The translations under genes were made by a program, and so were the position numbers. From CBDCFV01 sp965203835 (GTDB lineage: Bacteria; Chloroflexota; Dehalococcoidia; Lucifugimonadales; UBA3495), in contig OZ241919.1 in NCBI GenBank assembly GCA_965203835.1, forward strand, positions 2,170,001 through 2,234,000: a DNA stretch of 64,000 nucleotides, in the 5' to 3' direction. The notes below the pieces were generated by a model. That model searched no databases, was not told the origin of the DNA, and was given only the letters and a program-made list of their open reading frames with translations. Below, one piece after another: positions 9,501 to 24,500 of this stretch; the first letter of the stretch is position 1; every line of letters starts with the position of its first letter.

Positions 9501-12500
9501 GGTCCTCAGCGACCCAACAAACGCCGTCCTCCAGGACGGACAGCAACAACTCACCGCCACCGCCACCATCACCGACAACGAACCCCTGGTCACCATCGCC
9601 GCCGTAAACGACGAGGTAGAAGAGGGAGAGCCGGTCCAGTACAGGTTCACCCGGTCCGGCAACGACATCGACCTCACTGACCCGCTTACGGTGCACTTCA
9701 TCGCGGGATACGAGGACGCCCGGGCGGAATGGCTGGACACCGACATCCCGGCCGGCGACACCAGGGTGGTCTGGGAACAGGCAACGGAAGAAAACGACGC
9801 GGACGGTCTGGACCAGACCTTCCTCGCCTTCGTCATTCCCGCAACATGGCGGGGACAGTCCCTGACCTACCGCCACGAGACCGGTCAGGTCCCCGTAACA
9901 GTGAAAGACGATGACCTGCCGGTCGTGACCATCGTAGCAGAGCACGAGGAGCGCACCGAGGGACAACCCCTCAACTTCACCCTGACCCGGCAGGGACTAA
10001 TCGGCGACCCCTTGACCGTGAGCATCAGCGTCGTGCAGACCAGCGACAGCGAAACGGACGAGGCCGACTTCATCACGGGCGCCGCCCCGTCATCAGTCAC
10101 CTTTGCCGCCGAATCAGACACGGCCGCCCTCACGGTAGCCACCACGAACGACTCCACAGCCGAACCGAACGCCACCATCACCGTCTCCATCGTCGACGCA
10201 GACGACGACGGCCACCGGGCCGGTGACCCCGGCAGCGCATCCGTCCGGATCATCGACAACGACCGGCAGTTCACGACCTCCCTGTCAATAGCACCGCAGT
10301 CAAACGACGTAGAGGAGGGCGAGGACGCGGTCTTCATCGTGACGAGAAACCGGGGCACGAACCTGGACCTGGTAGCCAGGTTCCGTGTGACCACCGTCCA
10401 CCGCGACCCACGGGCACACCCCGTCTACCCGCGCCCACTGCTTTACTCGAATGCTGAGCAAGAGGTCACCTTCAGTCCGGGAGACGTCACCGCTGCGCTA
10501 AGGGTGTCCACCGAAGACGAAAACTTGAACGACGGCACCAGCCGCATCAAGGCCACGATACTTCCGAGCCGAAGCTACGGGATCCACAACCCCTCCATAG
10601 CCAACGTGTGGGTAAGGGACAACGACATTCCAACCATCTCGTTTGCGGAAGCTCACATCGACCACATCGAGACCCCCAGGCAGAGCGTCCCATTCACCAT
10701 CGTCCGCACCGGAGACACGTCGTATACCCTAGGAGTCTATATCTCAGGGTCCTCCGTCAGACGCTACGGGCCGCCTGTCGGAGAATTACGAGGTGACCAC
10801 GGAACACATTCCTTCGTCATAGGTCCAGGGGACGACAGGCAGACCCACCAGGCCGATCCCCAGTTCGTCGGCCCGCCGGGAGGTGAGACCTCGCTCACCC
10901 TGGAACCCTTCTACTGCGAGGAGATCCCTGGAGACTGCATATATTATTCCCAATACCAAGTGGGAGAAGTCTCAAGTTTCACCGCAACCATCCACAACAG
11001 CGACCAGGGCGTCACCGTCGAAACGGACCAGGACTCCGTGGATGAGGGAGACCCGGTCACCTTCACCCTGACGAGGATCGGCGGAACACCACAGTCAAGG
11101 CTCTACACCCTAACGGTGCAAGTCGGCATCACCCAGAACGGCCAGTTCATCGACGGGACACCCCCCCAGACGGTGACGTTTGCGGGCTACCCGGACGACC
11201 CCGAATCGACGGCGACCGTGACCATCCCCACCGTTGACGACGACGTCTACGAGTCCAACGGCGCCATCACCCTCACCATCCTCCCTCCCACAAGCAGCGC
11301 CGCCACTCACTTCTACGAAGTCGGCGACGGAGGCGGCAGCCACTCCACCTTCGCAACCGTTGCCGTGGTCAACGACGACCCCCCCGCACTCTCCATCACC
11401 GACGCAGAAGCGCCGGAGAACGACGGCCCCGTCCAGTTCACCGTCACCGGTCCCAACACAGGAGAGGAAATCACCGTAGACTGGGCCACCTCGGACGACA
11501 CCGGCACGAATGCTGCCACCGCAGGCACCGACTACACCGCCGCCAGCGGCACCCTCACCTTCATGGCCGGGCAGACCTCCCAGACCATCAGCATCGAAGT
11601 AATCAACGACGGCGTTCACGAGACCGACGAGACCTTCACCCTCACCCTCAGCAACCCGGTCGGCGCCGTCCTGGGGCAGTCCACCGCCACCGGCACCATC
11701 ACCAACGACGACCCCGTAATACCCCCGCTCGTCACGGTATGGACCACCACAGGGACCATCGAAGAAGGCCAACCCGCCACCTTCCACTTCCGCAGGCAGG
11801 CCCCCGGGGACGGACTGTCCACACCCCAGGACTTCGCCAGCGTCCCCCTCACACTCAACCTCATCCTCACGGAGACCGGGGACTTCATCGGAGAGGCCCT
11901 GGAGAACAACCTGGGTGTTCAAGTCGACTATACCCCGGGCGCCAGTGCCGCCACCGTCACCATACCGGCGGGGCACAAGTACCTCACCGTCCAGTTCTCA
12001 ACGCTGGACGACGAGCAGATAGAGGCCAGAGGCTCCCTAAGGGTCGAACTCGCCGCAGGGGACGGCTACGGCACCGATGAGGACAACGACGAGGCCACCG
12101 TCACCATCCGGGACAACGACCTCAAGGTCTCCATCGCCGGCGCCGAAGTATCAGAAGAAGCAACCAGCATCGACTTCACCATCACTCTCTCCGGGGTCTC
12201 CACCGAGACGGTGAACGTCACCGCCTCCACCTTGGACGGAACCGCCACATCCACCAACGTCAGTTCCCCCACCAGCCTGGGCAGGGACTTCATAGCGAAC
12301 ACCCAGACCTTCACCTTCAGCCCAGGAGAGACCCAGAAGAGCTTCATCGTCACACTCGAGGACGACACCTTCGACGAACCAACGGAGAAATTCAATGTAG
12401 TCCTCACCCAGCCGTCGGACAACGCAAGGCTCCTGGACGCCTCCGCCAAAGGCACCATCCTGGACAACGAAATGCCCATGCTGGTCGGCATACAAGGCGG

Positions 12501-15500
12501 GGCCAAGACCGTCAACGAGAACGCAGAAGGTCCCGTCATCATCCTCCTCGAGTTGACCCCCCAAGCCGGCAGCACCACCACGGCGACGGAATTCCCGGCA
12601 GCGGCTCGGTGGACCCTGACGCCAGGCACCGCCACCCCAGGCGAGGACTACGTCCCGGTCCAGGGCGACCAGACGCTGCCGTTTTCGCCAGGCACCCTTT
12701 CCAGGACCGTGGAAGTTCTGTTGCTGGACGACCGGCTCTTCGAGGAGAGATTCGAGACCTTCACCTTCGAACTGAAGAGCGCGGACAACCTCGAAGTGGA
12801 CCCTGACCACCGCTCCGTGACCGTCAACCTCGTGGACAACGAGAAGCTGAGCGTCGATGTGACCGCCGACTCGGAGAACGTGACGGAGGGCAAGACCGCT
12901 TACTTCACGATCTCACTGACGCCGTTCAATAGCACCTTGCCGGTGCGGGTCGATTACGAAGTAGCGGGGACCGTCGGCGCCAGCGACTACGTCCCACCCT
13001 CCGGTATCCTGAGCATCCCCGAAGGGTCCAGGTCCGCCACCGTAGCCATAGAGATCCTCGACGACGGCGTGGAAGACCCCGGCGAGACCATCGGCCTGCT
13101 CCTCACCAGGGCCACCGCAGGCCTCCGGGACCGCGCCCGGGAACTCGTCCGGGACCTTACGCTCCGTTCCACGAACCCCTATCCCACAATAACCATCCTC
13201 GACCGGGGAGCGCTCTTGGCCTCCATCGAACCCGCAGCGTCAGCCGTCGAGGGCGACGAGATGGAGTTCACCGTCAACCTCACCATCACCTCCGACCAGC
13301 CAGTCGTCGCCGAGTGGAGGACCTCCGACCCGAAGAACCCCCAGGCAATCGCAACCGAGAACGTCGACTACACCGCCGCCTCGGACACCGTCACCATCGA
13401 CCCCGGGAAGCAGTCCGCCACCTTCACCGTGTCCACTACGGAAGACAACCTCTTCGAAGGTTCCGAGACCTTCTCGGTGGTCCTCAAATCCGCCGTCAAG
13501 GGCTCCGACCCGAACAGGGCAACCGAGCTGCCGCTCGGGACCAATTCAGCAGTCGCCACAATAACCGACGACGACGATGCCCCCACCTCCATCACCCTCA
13601 CCGCAACACCGGTCAGCTTCCTCGAAGAAAACGGCAAGACGACCCTTAGCGTCACTGGGACCATCGACGGGACCAGCCGGCTTACCGACGACATCCAGGT
13701 GGCCCTCGCCCTTGGCAATGTCCCCGACGGACTGCTGGAGGACGGGCAGAATCCCTCTGCAACCCTGACCATCCCCGCCGGCCAGGCAACCGGCACCGCC
13801 GAGATCACATTCTCTCACCTCGACGACCTCATCGCCGGAGGAGACAGAAGCCTCAAGGTCACCGGCACAGCCGAAGGCTTCGTGGTCAACAGCGCCACCG
13901 TCACCATCACCGACGACGACGAACGCCCCACCGGCATCAACCTCGTCCTCTCGGACACCCGGGTGAGGGAGGCCACCGGGACCAGACCCATCAAGGTCAC
14001 CGCAATCCTCACCGGGGGCGACCAGTTGCCTGACGACCTCCAGGTTCCCATCTCGGCACAAGGAATGAGCCTGCCCGGAGAGGACCCCAACGACCCGCCC
14101 ACCAAGGCGGCAACCAGCGACGACTTCACCACCGAGCCGCTGACCCTCACCATCTTCGACGGGACGACCCAGCGGTCAGCCCTGCTTATGTTCTCTCCCA
14201 CCGACGACGCCCTGATCGAAGGCGACGAGACCTTGGTGATCACCAGTACAGTACAGGGCTTCACGGTCACACCAGCCCCGCTCACCATCGTAGACGACGA
14301 CAGAGAACCGCAGGGCATCGAGCTCTCGGCAACCCCGGAGACCGTCACCGAAGGAACAGGAGAAGCCCAGATACAGGTCACAGCAACCCTGACGGGAGGC
14401 AGCCCCCGCACGTCCGACACCACCGTAACACTCTCCCTCCACGACGTCTCAGCCGAGACCGGCACCGATTACACTGCCGACTCAACCTTCGCCCTGACCA
14501 TACCGGCCGGCCAGCGGAGCGGCACCGCCACCGTGACACTCACCCTGGTGGACGACGACATCTACGAAGAGACCGAAACCGTGGCGCTCCGCGGCACCAA
14601 CGAAACGCCCGGGCTGCCCGTCCAGGGAACCCGAATATCCATCGCCGACGACGAGCAAAAACCAACCGACATTCAGCTTGTCGTTGACAGGGACACCGTC
14701 TCCGAAGACGGAGGGCCGCAACAACTCCGGGTGACCGCTACGCTGCAGGGCGACAGCAAGATAGCCGCCCCTACCCGGATCACCCTGTCGTTCGATGCAC
14801 CCATCCAGGAAACCCCAACGGCAACGCGCAGCGACTACTCGGCCCTCGCCAATACGCTGACCATACCGCGTGGGCAGTCGTCGGGCGAAACCACAGTGGT
14901 CATCTCGCCCGTGGACGACTCCATCGCCGAAGACGACGAAGACCTCGAGATCCGTGGCACCGCGACGGACCTGACGGTCACCTCCGCACTCGTCACCATC
15001 ACAGACGACGACGTCGCCGGCGTCACCATGTCCCCCTCCAGCCTGACCATAGCCGAAGGGAGAAGCGGCACCTACACCGTCGTCCTAGACACTCAGCCGA
15101 CAGGCGACGTGACCATAGAACCAACCGTCCCGGCTGACAGCGGGGTCACGGTTCAGCCCGAGTCCCTCACTTTCACCGCGTCCAACTGGGACACCGCTCA
15201 GACCGTCACCGTAACGGCCAGCCAGGACGATGACGGCACCGACGAGGAAATCTCCATTTCGCATACCGCCTCGGGCGCGGACTACCAGGACGTCGTAGTC
15301 GACGACCTGACCTTGACGGTCACCGACGACGACCGGGCCATCGTATTCAATCCCACCTCCCTGACAGTAGAAGAGGGCGACGCCGACGGTGAGAACTACA
15401 CGGTCAAATTAGCCACCGAGCCATCTGAACAGGTAACCGTCACGGTCTCGGGCCAAGCCAACACCGATCTCACCCTCGAGGGACTGAGTTCAGCGAACAC

Positions 15501-18500
15501 CCTGACCTTCACCACCACCAACTGGGACACCGCCCAAACCGTCACCGTCAAGGCCGCCGATGACGGCGACGGCGACAACGACTCCGTTACCCTGACCCAC
15601 GCCGCTGCGGGCGGCAACTACGAAGGGACCTCTGCCGACTTCGCCGTCACGGTGACTGACGACGACACCCTGGGGGTGATCATCAGCCCCACGGCCTTCG
15701 TTGTCTCCGCCGGCGGCAGTAACTCCTATACCGTAGTCTTGGGCACCCAACCGACCGGCGACGTGACCCTCACCGTCTCCGGCCATGCCGGGACGGACAT
15801 CACCCTGAGCGGCATCAGCGCGACCAATACCCTCACCTTCACGACAGGCAACTGGGACACCCCCCAGGCCATCGGCGTCGCGGCAGACGCCGAAGCCAGT
15901 ACGGCACCGGTCCACCTCGCCCACGCCGTCAGCAGCACCGACGATCCGGACTACGACTCCGTCACCGCCCCCGACGTAATTGTCTTCGTTCAGGCCGCCC
16001 AGGACGGACTCCGGATCCAACTGGGGTTGGACACCTCGGCACAGACCCTCACGGTACCTGAAGGCGGCACCGAGACCTTCGACGTGGTACTCAACCACGT
16101 TCCCGGTGGGAACGTGGTCGTGACGGTGAACGACCCTACCGACAACACCGAGGTGACCACCTCTCCGGAAAGCCTGACCTTTACCACCGATAACTGGAAC
16201 ACCGCCCAGACGGTGACCGTGAGCGCCGCTCATGACACAGATGGCACCGACGACAGCGCAACCGTGACCTTCGGGGTCAGCGGGGGCGGCTATGACGACG
16301 TCGAAGCACCGGACGTAGATGTCACCGTCACCGACGACGACCGGGGCCTGCAACTCAGCCCCGCCTCCCTCACGGTAGAGGAAGGAGACGCCGATGGCGG
16401 GTACTACACAGTCAGGCTTTCCACCGAGCCGTCCGAAACCGTCACCATCACAGTCACGGGCCAAGCCAGCACCGACCTGACCCTCAGCGGCCTGAGCCCG
16501 ACGAATACTCTGACCTTCACAACCGCGAACTGGGACACCGCCCAGAGGGTGACGGTCAAGGCCGGAGAAGACGACGACGGGACCGACGACGTCGTCACCC
16601 TCACCCACACCGCCACCGGAGGAAATTACGAGGGGAACTCGCTAAAACTTAAGATAACCGTCACCGACAACGACCGGACCATCGTATTCAACCCCACGTC
16701 GCTCACTGTGGAAGAGGGAGACGCCGACGGGGAGACCTACACCGTCAAGCTCAAGACACAGCCGTCGGAGACGGTCACCGTAACCGTATCGGGCCAAGCC
16801 GGCACCGATCTCACGGTCGATGGCCTCAGCTCCACCAACACCCTAATCTTCACCACGGCGAACTGGAACACCGAGCAGACGGTGACCGTCACAGCGGCCG
16901 ATGACGACGACGGCACGGACGACCGGGTGACGCTGACGCACACCGCCTCGGGCGGAAACTACGCCGGAGAGTCCGCGACCCTGCCGGTCACGGTGACCGA
17001 CGACGACCGGGAGATCGTATTCACCCCGACCACGCTTACCGTTGAAGAGGGCGACACGACCGGAGTGACCTACACGGTGGAACTGGCCACGGAGCCCTCT
17101 GAGACCGTGACGGTAACGGTGAGCGGTCAAGACAACACCGATCTCACGGTGGATGGCCTCAGCGGCACGGACACCCTGACCTTCACCACGTCGAACTGGG
17201 ACACTCCGCAGTCCGTCACCGTCACGGCCGTCGATGACACGGACGGCCTCGACGACGAGGTAACGCTGACCCACGCCGCAGCGGGCGGGAACTACGAGGG
17301 CGTGTCGGCGAAACTCGAAGTCACGGTGACCGACGACGACCGCGAGATCGTCCTTACCCCCACCTCCCTCACCATTGAGGAGGACGACGCGACAGGGGAG
17401 TCCTACACGGTCAAGCTGGCCACAGAGCCCTCGGAGACCGTGACGGTCACCGTGTCCGGCCAATCCACCACCGGCCTGGCTCTCAGCGGTCTGAGCTCGA
17501 CGAACACCCTGACCTTCACCACGTCCAATTGGGACACTCCGCGGACGGTGACGGTCACTGCGGCCCATGACACGGACGGCGCCGATGATTCGGTGACGCT
17601 GACGCACACGGCCACCGGAGGAAACTACGCGGATATGTCGGCGGACCTGAAGGTCACGGTGACTGACGACGACCGGGAAATCGTCCTGAGCAAGACCTCC
17701 TTGACGGTGGACGAAGGCGATACGACGGGGGTGACCTACACGGTCAAGCTGAAGACCGAGCCTTCGGGGACCGTCACGGTAACCGTGAGCGGCCATGCGA
17801 GCACTGACCTCACGGTCGATGGCCTGAGCTCTGCGAACACCCTGACCTTCACCACCACCAACTGGGACACCGAGCAAACGGTCACCGTCAGGGCCGGAGA
17901 CGACTCCGACGGCACAGACGACCTTGTCACGCTCTCTCACACCGCCGCGGGCGGGAACTACGCGGGTGTGTCTGCGGACCTGAAGGTCACCGTCACGGAC
18001 GACGACCGGGGTCTGCAATTCGGCCCCGCGTCCCTCACCGTCACGGAAGGAGACGCCGATGGAGAGACATACTCCGTCAGACTCTCCACCGAGCCCTCCG
18101 AAGAGGTGACCGTCACCGTATCCGGCCACGACAACACCGACCTGACCCTGGGGGGCCTGAGCCCGACCAACGCCCTGACCTTCACCACAACCAACTGGGA
18201 TACGACCCAGACAATCACCGTCAAGGCAGCCGATGACAGCGACGGCACCGACGATGCCGTCACCCTCACTCACACCGCAGCCGGAGGGAACTACGACGGA
18301 ATCTCAGGCAAATTCAAGATCACGGTATCCGACGATGACCGGACCCTCGTATTCAACCCCACGTCCCTCACCGTCACGGAAGGAGACGCCGGCGGAGAGA
18401 CCTACACCGTCAAGCTCAAGACACAACCGTCTGAAGAAGTGACCGTCACCGTATCAGGCCAGGCCAATACCGACCTGGCCCTGGAAGGCCTGAGCGACAC

Positions 18501-21500
18501 CAGCACTCTCACCTTCACGACGACCGATTGGGGCACTGAGCAAACGGTCACCGTCAAGGCCGGCGATGACGATGACGGCGACGACGACACGGTCACGCTG
18601 GCCCACGCCGCTACAGGTGGGACCTATGAAGGGACCTCCGCCGACCTGAAGGTCACCGTCACCGACGACGACACCCGCGCCGTCCTCATCAGTCCGACGG
18701 CCATGGCCGTCAAGGCCGGGAGCGGCAACTCCTACACCGTCGTGCTGGCGACACAGCCAGCCGGGGACGTCACCATCACCGTGTCGGGCCATTCAGGAAC
18801 CGAGCTCACCCTGAGCGGCCTGAGCGCTGAGAACACCCTCACCTTCACGACCGGCAACTGGGACACCCCCCAGACCATCGTCGCAGCAGCGGAGGCCGAC
18901 GCCAGCACGGCGCCGGTACACCTGTCCCACGCCGTGAGCAGCGAAGCCGACTCGGACTACGACTCCGTCACCGCCCCCAACGTCGTGGTGTACCTGCAGG
19001 CCGCCGGAGACGGACTGAAGGTCCAACTGGGAGTCGACACCTCCGCACAGACCCTCACCGTGGACGAGGGCGGCACTGAGACCTTCGAAGTGGTCCTCAG
19101 CCACATCCCCACCGGAAACGTGGTGGTGACGGTGAACGACCCCACGGACAACACCGATGTTACGACCACCCCGGAGAGCCTGACCTTCACCGTCGACAAC
19201 TGGAACACGGCGCAGACGGTGACAGTCAGCGCCGTCCACGACGAGGACGGGACCGACGACACTGCGACGGTGACCCTTGGGGTTAGCGGCGGCGGCTACG
19301 ACGACGTGACCGCACCCAACGTGTCGGTCACCGTCACCGACGACGACCGCGGCATCGTATTCAGCCCCACCTCCCTCACCGTGGAAGAAGGAGACGCCGA
19401 CGGAGAGAGCTACACCATCAAGCTCAAGACACAACCGTCTGGCGAAGTGACGGTCACCGTTTCCGGCCAGGCCGATACGGACCTGACGTTGGAAGGCCTG
19501 AGCGCAGAGAACACCCTGACCTTCACCACCACCAACTGGGACACCGAGCAAACGGTCACCGTCAAGGCCGGAGACGACACCGACGGAACGGACGACGCGG
19601 TGACCCTGGCCCACGCCGCCACAGGCGGGAATTACGCCGACGTGTCTGCGGACCTGAAGGTCACAGTCACCGACGACGACACCCGGGCCGTCCTCATCAG
19701 TCCGACGGCCATGGTCGTCTCCGCCGGCAGCGGCAACTCCTACACCGTCGTCTTGGCAACCCAACCAGCCGGGGACGTCACCGTCACCGTGTCGGGCCAT
19801 GCAGGGACCGAGCTGACCCTGAGCGGCCTGAGTGCAGAGGACACCCTCACCTTCACTCCCGCCAACTGGGACACACCCCAGACCGTCCGAGCGTCAGCGG
19901 ACGCCGACGCCAGCACGGCCCCAGTCCACCTGTCCCACGCCGTGAGCAGCGCCGACGACTCGGACTACGACTCCGTCACCGCCCCCAACGTCGTGGTGTT
20001 CCTTCAGGCCGCCGGTGACGGACCGAAGGTGCAACTGGGGGTGGACACGTCCACTCAGACCCTCACGGTAGACGAGGGCGGCACTGAGACCTTTGACGTG
20101 GCGCTCAGCCATGTCCCCACCGACAACGTGGTGGTGACGGTGAACGACCCCACCGACAACACCGAGGTGACGACCTCCCCAGAGTCCCTGACCTTCACCG
20201 TCGACAACTGGAACACCGCCCAGACGGTGACCGTGAGCGCAGACCACGACAACGACGGCGCCGACGACACTGCGACGGTGACCTTCGGTGTCAGCGGTGG
20301 CGGCTACGACGACGTAGAGGCCCCGGACGTGGCCGTCACCGTCACCGACGACGACCGGGCCATCGTACTAAGCGAGACCTCCATGACGGTGGAGGAGGGT
20401 GATACGACCGGGCAGTCCTACACGGTCAAGCTGAAGACCGAGCCCTCGGAGACCGTGACCGTCACGGTTTCCGGCCACAGCGAGAGCGACCTGACTCTGG
20501 ACGAGACCACTCTGACCTTCACCACGGCCAACTGGGGCACCGAGCAAACGGTCACCGTCAAGGCCGGTGATGACGACGACGGCGACGACGACAAGGTGAC
20601 CCTCACCCACACCGCCACCGGCGGGAACTACGAGGGCACCTCCGTGGACCTCGCCGTCACGGTGACCGACGATGACCGGGAGATAGTCCTGAGTAAGGCC
20701 TCCCTCGCGCTGGACGAAGGCGATACGACGGGGGCGACCTACACGGTCAGGCTGAAGACCGAGCCTTCGGAGGAAGTCACCGTCACCGTAACGGGTCATG
20801 ACAACACCGACCTGACCCTGACCGGCCTGAGCAACACCAACACCCTCACATTCACAACCTCGAACTGGGACGCCGCACAAACCATCACCGTCAAGGCCGG
20901 AGACGATACGGACGGTACTGACGACGCCGTCACCCTGGCCCACGCCGCCACCGGCGGAAACTACGCGGGCGTGTCGGCGGACCTGAAGGTCACCGTCACC
21001 GACGACGACCGGGGCCTGCAACTCAGCCCCGCTTCCCTCACGGTAGAGGAAGAAGACGCCGACGGCGGGTACTACACGGTCAAACTCTCCACCGAGCCGT
21101 CCGAGACCGTCACCATCACAGTGTCGGGACAAGCGGGGACCGACCTCACCCTGGAGGGCTTGAGCAACACCAACACCCTAACGTTCACAACCGCGAACTG
21201 GAACGTGACACAGACCGTAACGGTCAAGGCCGGAGACGACACCGACGGCGAAGACGACACCGTCACCCTCACCCACACCGCCGCCGGAGGAAACTACGAG
21301 GGGAGATCATTAAAACTCAAAGTCACCGTCGCCGACAACGACCGGACCATCGTCTTCAACCCAACCTCCCTCACCGTGGACGAAGGAGATGAAGAGGGCG
21401 AGACCTACACCGTAAAGCTCAAGACACGGCCCTCCGAGAACGTGACGGTCACCGTCTCCGGCCATTCGGGCACCGACCTGACCCTGACCGGCCTGAGCCC

Positions 21501-24500
21501 GACCAACACCCTGACCTTCACCACCGCGAACTGGAACGTCGCCCAGACCGTCACGGTCAAGGCCGGAGAAGACACCGACGGAGACAACGACACCGTCACC
21601 CTCACCCACACAGCCTCAGGCGGCAACTACGCCGACGTGTCGGCGGACCTGGGCGTCACCATCACTGACAACGACACCCTGGGGGTGGTCATCCGTCCAA
21701 CATGGTTTATTCTCTACGGGGGTAGCAACAACTCCTATACCGCAGTCCTGGGAACCCAGCCCGCCGGGGACGTCACCGTGACGGTCTCGGGACATTCAGG
21801 CACTGAAGTGGCCTTGGACCAGACCACCCTCACCTTCACCACGGCCAACTGGGACACGCCCCAGACCGTCCGCGCATCAGCCGACGCAGACGCCAGCAGC
21901 GCGCGTGTCCACCTGACTCACACCGTGACCTCAACCGACGACTCCGACTACGACTCCATCAACGTGCCCAACGTTCTGGTGTACCTCCTGGAAGCTGGAG
22001 ACGGGACCCGGGTGCAACTCGGAGTAGACACCTCCGACCAGAAACTCACCGTAGTCGAGGGCGGCACTGAGACCTTCGAGGTAGCGCTCAGCCACCTTCC
22101 TACCGGAAACGTCGTCGTCACCGTGACCGATCCCACCGACAATACCGAGGTGACCACCTCACCCGACAGTCTTACCTTCACCACCGACAACTGGGACACA
22201 GCCCAAACCGTGACGGTGACCGCAGCCCACGACAACGACGGCATCGACGACACCGCCACCGTGACCCTCAGCGTCACCGGGGGCAGCTACGACGACGTCG
22301 AGGCCCCGGATGTGGCCGTGACCGTCACCGACGACGACCGTGGCTTTCAACTCAGCCCCGCATCCCTCACGGTAACGGAAGGAGACGCCGACGGCGAGCA
22401 ATACACGATCAGGCTTGCCAGCGAACCGTCCGAAGACGTGACAGTCACAGTGTCAGGCCAAGCCGGTACGGACCTGACCCTCAGCGGCCTGAGCCCGACG
22501 AATACCCTGACCTTCACGACCGCGAACTGGAACGTGACACAGACCTTAACGGTCAAGGCCGGAGAAGACAACGACGGCGCCGACGACAGCGTCACCCTCA
22601 CCCACACCGCAACCGGCGGCAACTACGAGGGCAACTCATTAAAACTCAAGGTCACCGTCGCCGACAATGACCGGACCATCGTCTTCAACACGACCTCCCT
22701 GACCGTAGAGGAGGAAGACGCCGACGGCGAGACCTACACGGTCAAGCTCAAGACGGAGCCCTCAGAGACCGTTACAGTGACAGTATCAGGACAAGCCGAC
22801 ACTGATCTCACCCTTGAGGGTCTGAGCGACACCAGCACTCTCACCTTTAAGACGACCGATTGGGACATCCCCCAAACGGTGACTGTCAAGGCCGGGTCCG
22901 ACCCCGACGCCGCCGACGACAAGGTGACCCTCACCCACGCCCCCAGCGGAGGGAACTACGAAACCTCCGCCGACCTCAAGGTAACGGTGTCCGACGACGA
23001 CACCCGGGCCGTCATCATCGGTCCCACCGGAATCGGCGTATACGCCGGTGGGAACAAGTACTACAGCGTCAAACTGGCATCCCAGCCTTCGGACGACGTA
23101 ACCGTCACCGTCTCAGGGCATTCAGACACCGACCTGACACTGGACAAGACCACCCTGACCTTCACAAGCAGCGACTGGGACACGCCCCAGAGAGTGCGGG
23201 TTTCAGCAGACCAAGACGCCAACGCAGCAACAATCAACCTAGCCCACTCGGTCAGCAGCACGGGCGATCCGGACTACGACTCCCTCACCGCGCCGACCGT
23301 AACCGTCTACGTCTTTACCAACACGGAGGGCCTCCGGATCCAACTGGGAGTCGATACCTCCGCACAGACCCTCACCGTGGTTGAAGGCAGCACCAACACC
23401 TTTGAGATAGTTCTCAGCCACATTCCCACCGGAAACGTAGTCGTCACCATCAACGACCCCACAGACAACACCGAGGTGACCACCTCACCGGAGTCCCTCA
23501 CCTTCACCACCGGGAACTGGAGCACGGCCCAGACGGTAACGGTGAGCGCCGCCCACGACACCGATGGAGACGACGACACCGCGACGGTGACCTTAGGCGT
23601 CACCGGAGACGGCTATGACGATGTGGACGCACCAGATGTAGACGTGACCGTCACCGACGACGACCGGGGCCTGCAACTCAGCCCCGCGTCCCTCACCGTC
23701 ACGGAAGGAGACACGGACGGCGAGACCTACACGGTCAGGCTGACCACCGAGCCCTCCGAGACCGTCACCATTACAGTTACGGGCCAAGCCAGTACGGACC
23801 TGACCCTGGAGGGCCTGAGCGCTGAGAACACCCTCACCTTCACCACGGGCAACTGGAACGTCACCCAAACCGTGACGGTCAAGGCCGGAGAAGACAACGA
23901 CGGGACGGACGACACCGTCACCCTCACCCACACCGCCACCGGAGGAAACTACGAGGGGAGCTCATTGAAACTCAAGGTCACCGTCGCCGACGACGACCGG
24001 ACCATCGTCTTCAACCCCACGTCGCTCACCGTGGAGGAGGGAGACGCCGACGGCGAGTCCTACACGGTCAGGCTCAAGACAGCGCCCTCGGAGACCGTCA
24101 CCGTCACGGTGTCCGGCCATGTCAACACGGACCTGACGCTCAGCGGTCTCAGCCCCACCAACACCCTGACCTTCACCACCGCCAACTGGAACACCGAGCA
24201 AACGGTCACGGTCAAGGCAGCCGACGACACCGACTCCACCAACGACACGGTCACCCTGGTTCACACGGCCGCCGGAGGCAACTACGCCGGCGCCTCGGCC
24301 GGCCTGAAGGTCACCGTCACCGACGACGATACCCTGGGACTGTTCATCTATCCCACCGCAATTACCGTGCGGGCCGGTTCGTCCAACTCCTACCACATGG
24401 TCCTGGGCACCCAGCCCGCCGGGGACGTGACCGTCACGGTGTCACGCCACGAGGGGACAGACCTCAACCTCAGCGGACTGAGCGCCCAGAATACCCTCGC

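Noticed and set aside
16843..18273. Long minus-strand ORF (476 codons) and many similar ones across the giant gene
   Set aside because: They are shadows of the plus-strand repeats: GC-rich, biased codons leave the opposite strand open, and their products are periodic, low in hydrophobic structure and without family resemblance.
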